64,000 nt of DNA. Source: Mycobacteriaceae bacterium. GTDB taxonomy: Bacteria > Actinomycetota > Actinomycetes > Mycobacteriales > Mycobacteriaceae. Where the stretch lies: positions 1 through 64,000 of the forward strand of contig JAPOKC010000008.1 of NCBI GenBank assembly GCA_029977845.1, read 5' to 3'. Below, piece after piece: positions 61,536 to 64,000 of the stretch. The notes below the pieces were generated by a model. The model worked only from the letters and a program-made list of their open reading frames with translations. It was not told the origin of the DNA and searched no databases. Numbering within the stretch: the first letter of the stretch is position 1; the number at the start of each line of letters is the position of its first letter. Position numbers and translations under genes: made by a program.

Positions 61536-63136
61536 GGCCGGGAAGCGATGTCGTCTGCGATATCGCTGGGCTGGTCGGGGATCACCAGGTTGACCGGTCG
61601 AGCCAGTTGAGTCGGCGCGGTACGACCGCGCAATTCGACGACCTCGCCGACGGTCCAGCGCAGCGCCTCGGAGTCCAGTGCCGCGCTGACCGCCACGGCC
61701 GAGGCCAGGACGTGGCCCGGTTCGAGTTTCGCCAGTTCGGTCAGCCGGGCCGCCTCGTTGACCGGATCGCCGATGACGGTGTATTCGAAGCGGGCCTGCG
61801 CGCCGATATGCCCGGCGATCGCGCGGCCCGCCGAGACACCGATGCCGAATTCGGTCTTGTCGAGAACGGTCACCAGTTCGTCGTGCAGTTCCCGGGCCGC
61901 GGCGAGCGCCGAACCGGAGGCGTCGGGGTGTTCGATGGGAGCGCCGAAGACGCAGAGTGCGGCATCGCCGAGGAATTTGTTGACGAAGCCGCCGTACTCC
62001 TGCACAGTGTCGACGACGACGCGGAAGAACTCGTTGAGCAATTCGACGACCTCGGCGGGCGGGCGGGTCGCAGCCAACTGGGTCGAGCCCACCAGATCGA
62101 CGAAGAGCACGGCGACATCGCGTTCCTGGCCGCCCAGTTCGGTACCGCGCTCCAGCGCGCGGCGGGCGACATCCTCGCCGACGTAGCGGCCGAACAGGTC
62201 GCGCATCCGCTGGCGTTCGGACAGTTCGCGCACCATGTCGTTGAAGCCGGACTGCAGCAGTCCGAGTTCGGATGCGTCGTAGATCTGCATGTGCGCGTTG
62301 TAGTTTCCGCGCTGCACCTCGCCGAGTGCCCAGCGCAACTGCCGCAGCGGATCGGAGATCGCCATCGCCGACAGGATGTTGCCGAGCAGGCCGACCACCA
62401 ACGCGGCGATGGCCATCAGCAGGATCGGGGTGAACAGGCTCTCCGGCGGCGAGTCCAGCAGTGAGAACTTGGTGGCCATCACCGACAGGATGATCATCAA
62501 CAGCGGTACACCGGTTGACAGCGTCCAGGTGAGCACCAGCCGCAGCACCACTCCTGACCGGCGGAATGATTCGGGGATACCGCCGCGTAGTGCGGCGACG
62601 GCAACCGGTCGAAGTACCCGCTCGGATTGCAGATAGCCGATGATCGCGGTGGCGGTCGCTCCCAGCAGGATCGCGACGGCCAGAACAGGCGCGGCGTGGC
62701 TTGCGACCGGCCAGCTGGCGCCGATGAACACCGCCGCGCCGCCCAGCCAGAGCGTCATGCTGGTGATCGAGCGGTAGGCCGGCATGCGCAGCACCCGCAG
62801 CCGGGCCTGCTCGGTGGTGACCGGGTCGTCGTCGCTGAGCAGCGAGTCGCGGCGCTGCCACCGGAACACCGGTCGCAATAGAACGAGACTGATCAAGGAG
62901 CCGACGGCGAAGGCGAAGACCAGATAGGTCAAGAAGATCGCCAGGTTGGCCGGCGGCAGATCCTGAAGTTTGATGCGATCGGCCGGTGGCAGGCCGAACC
63001 GGAGGAATCCCAGCACCAGCAGTCCGCCGATGATGTCGGCCTGCAGGATTCCCAGGGAGTAGACCGCCCACGGGGTACGCACCACCCAGCGGACGAATTC
63101 ACTCACCCGCCCGCGCGTCCTGGGCGCGGTATCCAC
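61532..63136 (-). CDS. Membrane class III adenylate cyclase with HAMP domain (Rv3645 type)
   Basis: This is a 534-residue protein. Six transmembrane helices occupy about residues 20-265. A HAMP domain (about 265-320) leads to the catalytic domain (about 335-510). The metal Asp residues are in L-F-V-D-L-V-G-S-T and F-L-G-D-A-A-L. The E-Y-T-V-I-G-D-P-V-N-E-A-A-R-L segment holds the purine-binding Asp and transition-state Asn and Arg. Rv3645 makes most cAMP in M. tuberculosis and affects fatty-acid sensitivity. The product could act through the Crp at 37.1 kb. The GTG start lies 94 bases from holB. Confidence 0.93.
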
Positions 63137-63216
63137 TCATCTACCGTAGCGGTCGGGGGCGATCCAGCCGAACCGTGGAGCGGCGGTCGGGGCCTGTTCG
63201 TGTCGCCGCCGCGCAG

Positions 63217-63222
63217 TAGTCT
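63217..63222 (+). promoter_or_regulatory. Candidate leaderless -10 box of holB
   Basis: TAGTCT ends 8 bases before the holB ATG at 63231, which places transcription start on or next to the ATG. No ribosome binding site is visible. The -35 is unclear. Confidence 0.4.
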
Positions 63223-63230
63223 GACTACCG

Positions 63231-64000
63231 ATGTCTGGGGTTTTCGCACGGCTTGTCGGCCAGAGCGCGGTGGAGTCGGAGTTGGTGGCTGCCGCGATGG
63301 CGGCACGCAGTGATTCAACTCACGGTGCCGGGTCCGGTTCTATGACCCACGCCTGGCTGATCACCGGCCCACCCGGATCGGGCCGCTCGATTGCCGCGCT
63401 GTGCTTCGCCGCCGCACTGCAGTGCACCGAGGAGGGCGCGGCGGGTTGCGGTCAGTGCCGGGCGTGCACGACGACGATGGCCGGTACCCACGCCGACGTC
63501 CGGCGCATCGTTCCGGAGGGCCTCTCCATCGGCGTCGAGGAGATGCGCGCGATCGTCGCCACCGCATCCCGGCGGCCGAGTACCGGCCGATGGCAGATCG
63601 TCGTGATCGAAGACGCCGACCGGCTGACCGAGGGTGCAGCCAACGCACTGCTCAAAGTTGTGGAGGAGCCACCCCCGGCCACGGTGTTCCTGTTGTGCGC
63701 CCCTTCGGTGGATCCGGAGGACATCGCGATCACACTGCGGTCCCGGTGCCGGCACGTGGCACTGGTGACGCCGTCGGCCGCCGCCATCGCGCAGGTGCTG
63801 ATGGACGTCGACGGTCTGAACGTCGAGGACGCCCGGTGGGCGGCCGCTGCAGGCGGCGGGCACGTGGGCCGGGCGCGGCGGCTGGCCACCGATCCGGATG
63901 CCAGGGCCCGCCGGGCCAGGGCGCTGAGCCTGGCGCGGGACGCGGCGACCCCGTCGCGCGCCTACGCGGCGGCCGAGGAACTTGTCGCCACCGCCGAGGC
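63231..64000 (+). CDS. holB: DNA polymerase III delta' subunit (3' end outside window)
   Basis: The ATG at 63231 opens a frame that runs off the window after 256 codons. It begins M-S-G-V-F-A-R-L-V-G-Q, close to DnaX in the first part. The P-loop is degraded: G-P-P-G-S-G-R-S has Arg in place of Lys, as expected for delta', which does not bind ATP. Four Cys (C-T-E-E-G and G-C-G-Q-C-R-A-C) make the zinc module. E-D-A-D-R-L and N-A-L-L-K-V-V-E-E-P-P follow in the clamp-loader order. It partners DnaX, encoded at 6.3 kb. Rv3644c is the counterpart. Confidence 0.94.
   Translation, partial: MSGVFARLVGQSAVESELVAAAMAARSDSTHGAGSGSMTHAWLITGPPGSGRSIAALCFAAALQCTEEGAAGCGQCRACTTTMAGTHADVRRIVPEGLSIGVEEMRAIVATASRRPSTGRWQIVVIEDADRLTEGAANALLKVVEEPPPATVFLLCAPSVDPEDIAITLRSRCRHVALVTPSAAAIAQVLMDVDGLNVEDARWAAAAGGGHVGRARRLATDPDARARRARALSLARDAATPSRAYAAAEELVATAE

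Overview
The window is GC-rich actinobacterial DNA, and its gene order identifies it as the chromosome of a Mycobacterium. From about 3.8 kb to the right end it follows, in inverted orientation, the block from Rv3723 down to Rv3644c of M. tuberculosis: lucA, tRNA-Ser, ffs, aspC, dnaX, ami1, ybaB, recR, gatD-murT, dnaQ, leuA, ask-asd, glpK, cds1, ponA2, whiB4, bagAB, crp, nth, marP, ephE, acs, the Tad pilus genes, a large helicase, cspA, topA, an adenylate cyclase and holB. Accessory genes not in the M. tuberculosis block, and the apparent lack of the ergothioneine operon where M. tuberculosis has it, suggest an environmental or rapidly growing species (Mycolicibacterium-like). Rv numbers are given from remembered synteny and motifs; no database search was run.

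Layout. 1-3764: two envelope or secreted genes (PecA-like aspartic protease, S15/CocE-like hydrolase). 3.8-11.4 kb: lucA, two RNA genes, aspC, the dnaX-SRPBCC pair, ami1 divergent from ybaB-recR, then an AbiEi/DUF559-type putative nuclease gene framed by inverted repeats. 11.5-19.8 kb: peptidoglycan amidation (MurT-GatD), dnaQ, leuA with a pseudoknot leader, nitroreductase, aspartate pathway (ask, asd). 19.9-28.2 kb: variable segment with a GCS2-type ligase, glpK, carotenoid oxygenase, DapA-like and SDR enzymes, yqeY, a membrane protein and tRNA-Pro. 28.2-43.9 kb: cysteine desulfhydrase, phosphoesterase, PonA2, WhiB4, BagAB, RidA-like, MBL hydrolase, Crp, Nth, thioredoxin-like, Nudix, MarP, EphE, holin-X and a secreted protease. 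44.0-54.8 kb: acs, a degenerate Fic protein, Ms1-like RNA, a HAD phosphatase, 6C RNA, Tad/Flp pilus genes and a tandem pair of Rv3651-like sensors. 55.2-64.0 kb: MrfA/SftH-like helicase, cspA, a conserved unknown, topA, class III cyclase and the start of holB.

The genes are mostly housekeeping: replication and repair (dnaX, holB, recR, dnaQ, nth, topA, helicase), cell wall (murT-gatD, ami1, ponA2, marP), amino acid synthesis (aspC, leuA, ask, asd) and regulation (crp, whiB4, cyclase, Ms1, 6C). The cyclase and Crp could belong to one cAMP circuit. Many genes are tightly packed: 4-base ATGA/GTGA overlaps inside operons, and four tail-to-tail pairs with interlocked stop codons.

Most unusual is a 60-base repeat family seen by eye in three places: as inverted repeats around the DUF559 gene (10467-10525 and 11401-11459) and as a solitary copy between the MBL hydrolase gene and crp (37004-37066). 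The arrangement recalls REP elements with their RAYT gene, but the gene here resembles a PD-(D/E)XK nuclease and not a transposase. Other points are a hairpin plus G-rich tandem array before acs, a direct-repeat operator at whiB4, a TadE-like gene without a usable start codon before its pilin motif, and a Fic-fold protein that has lost its catalytic histidine.
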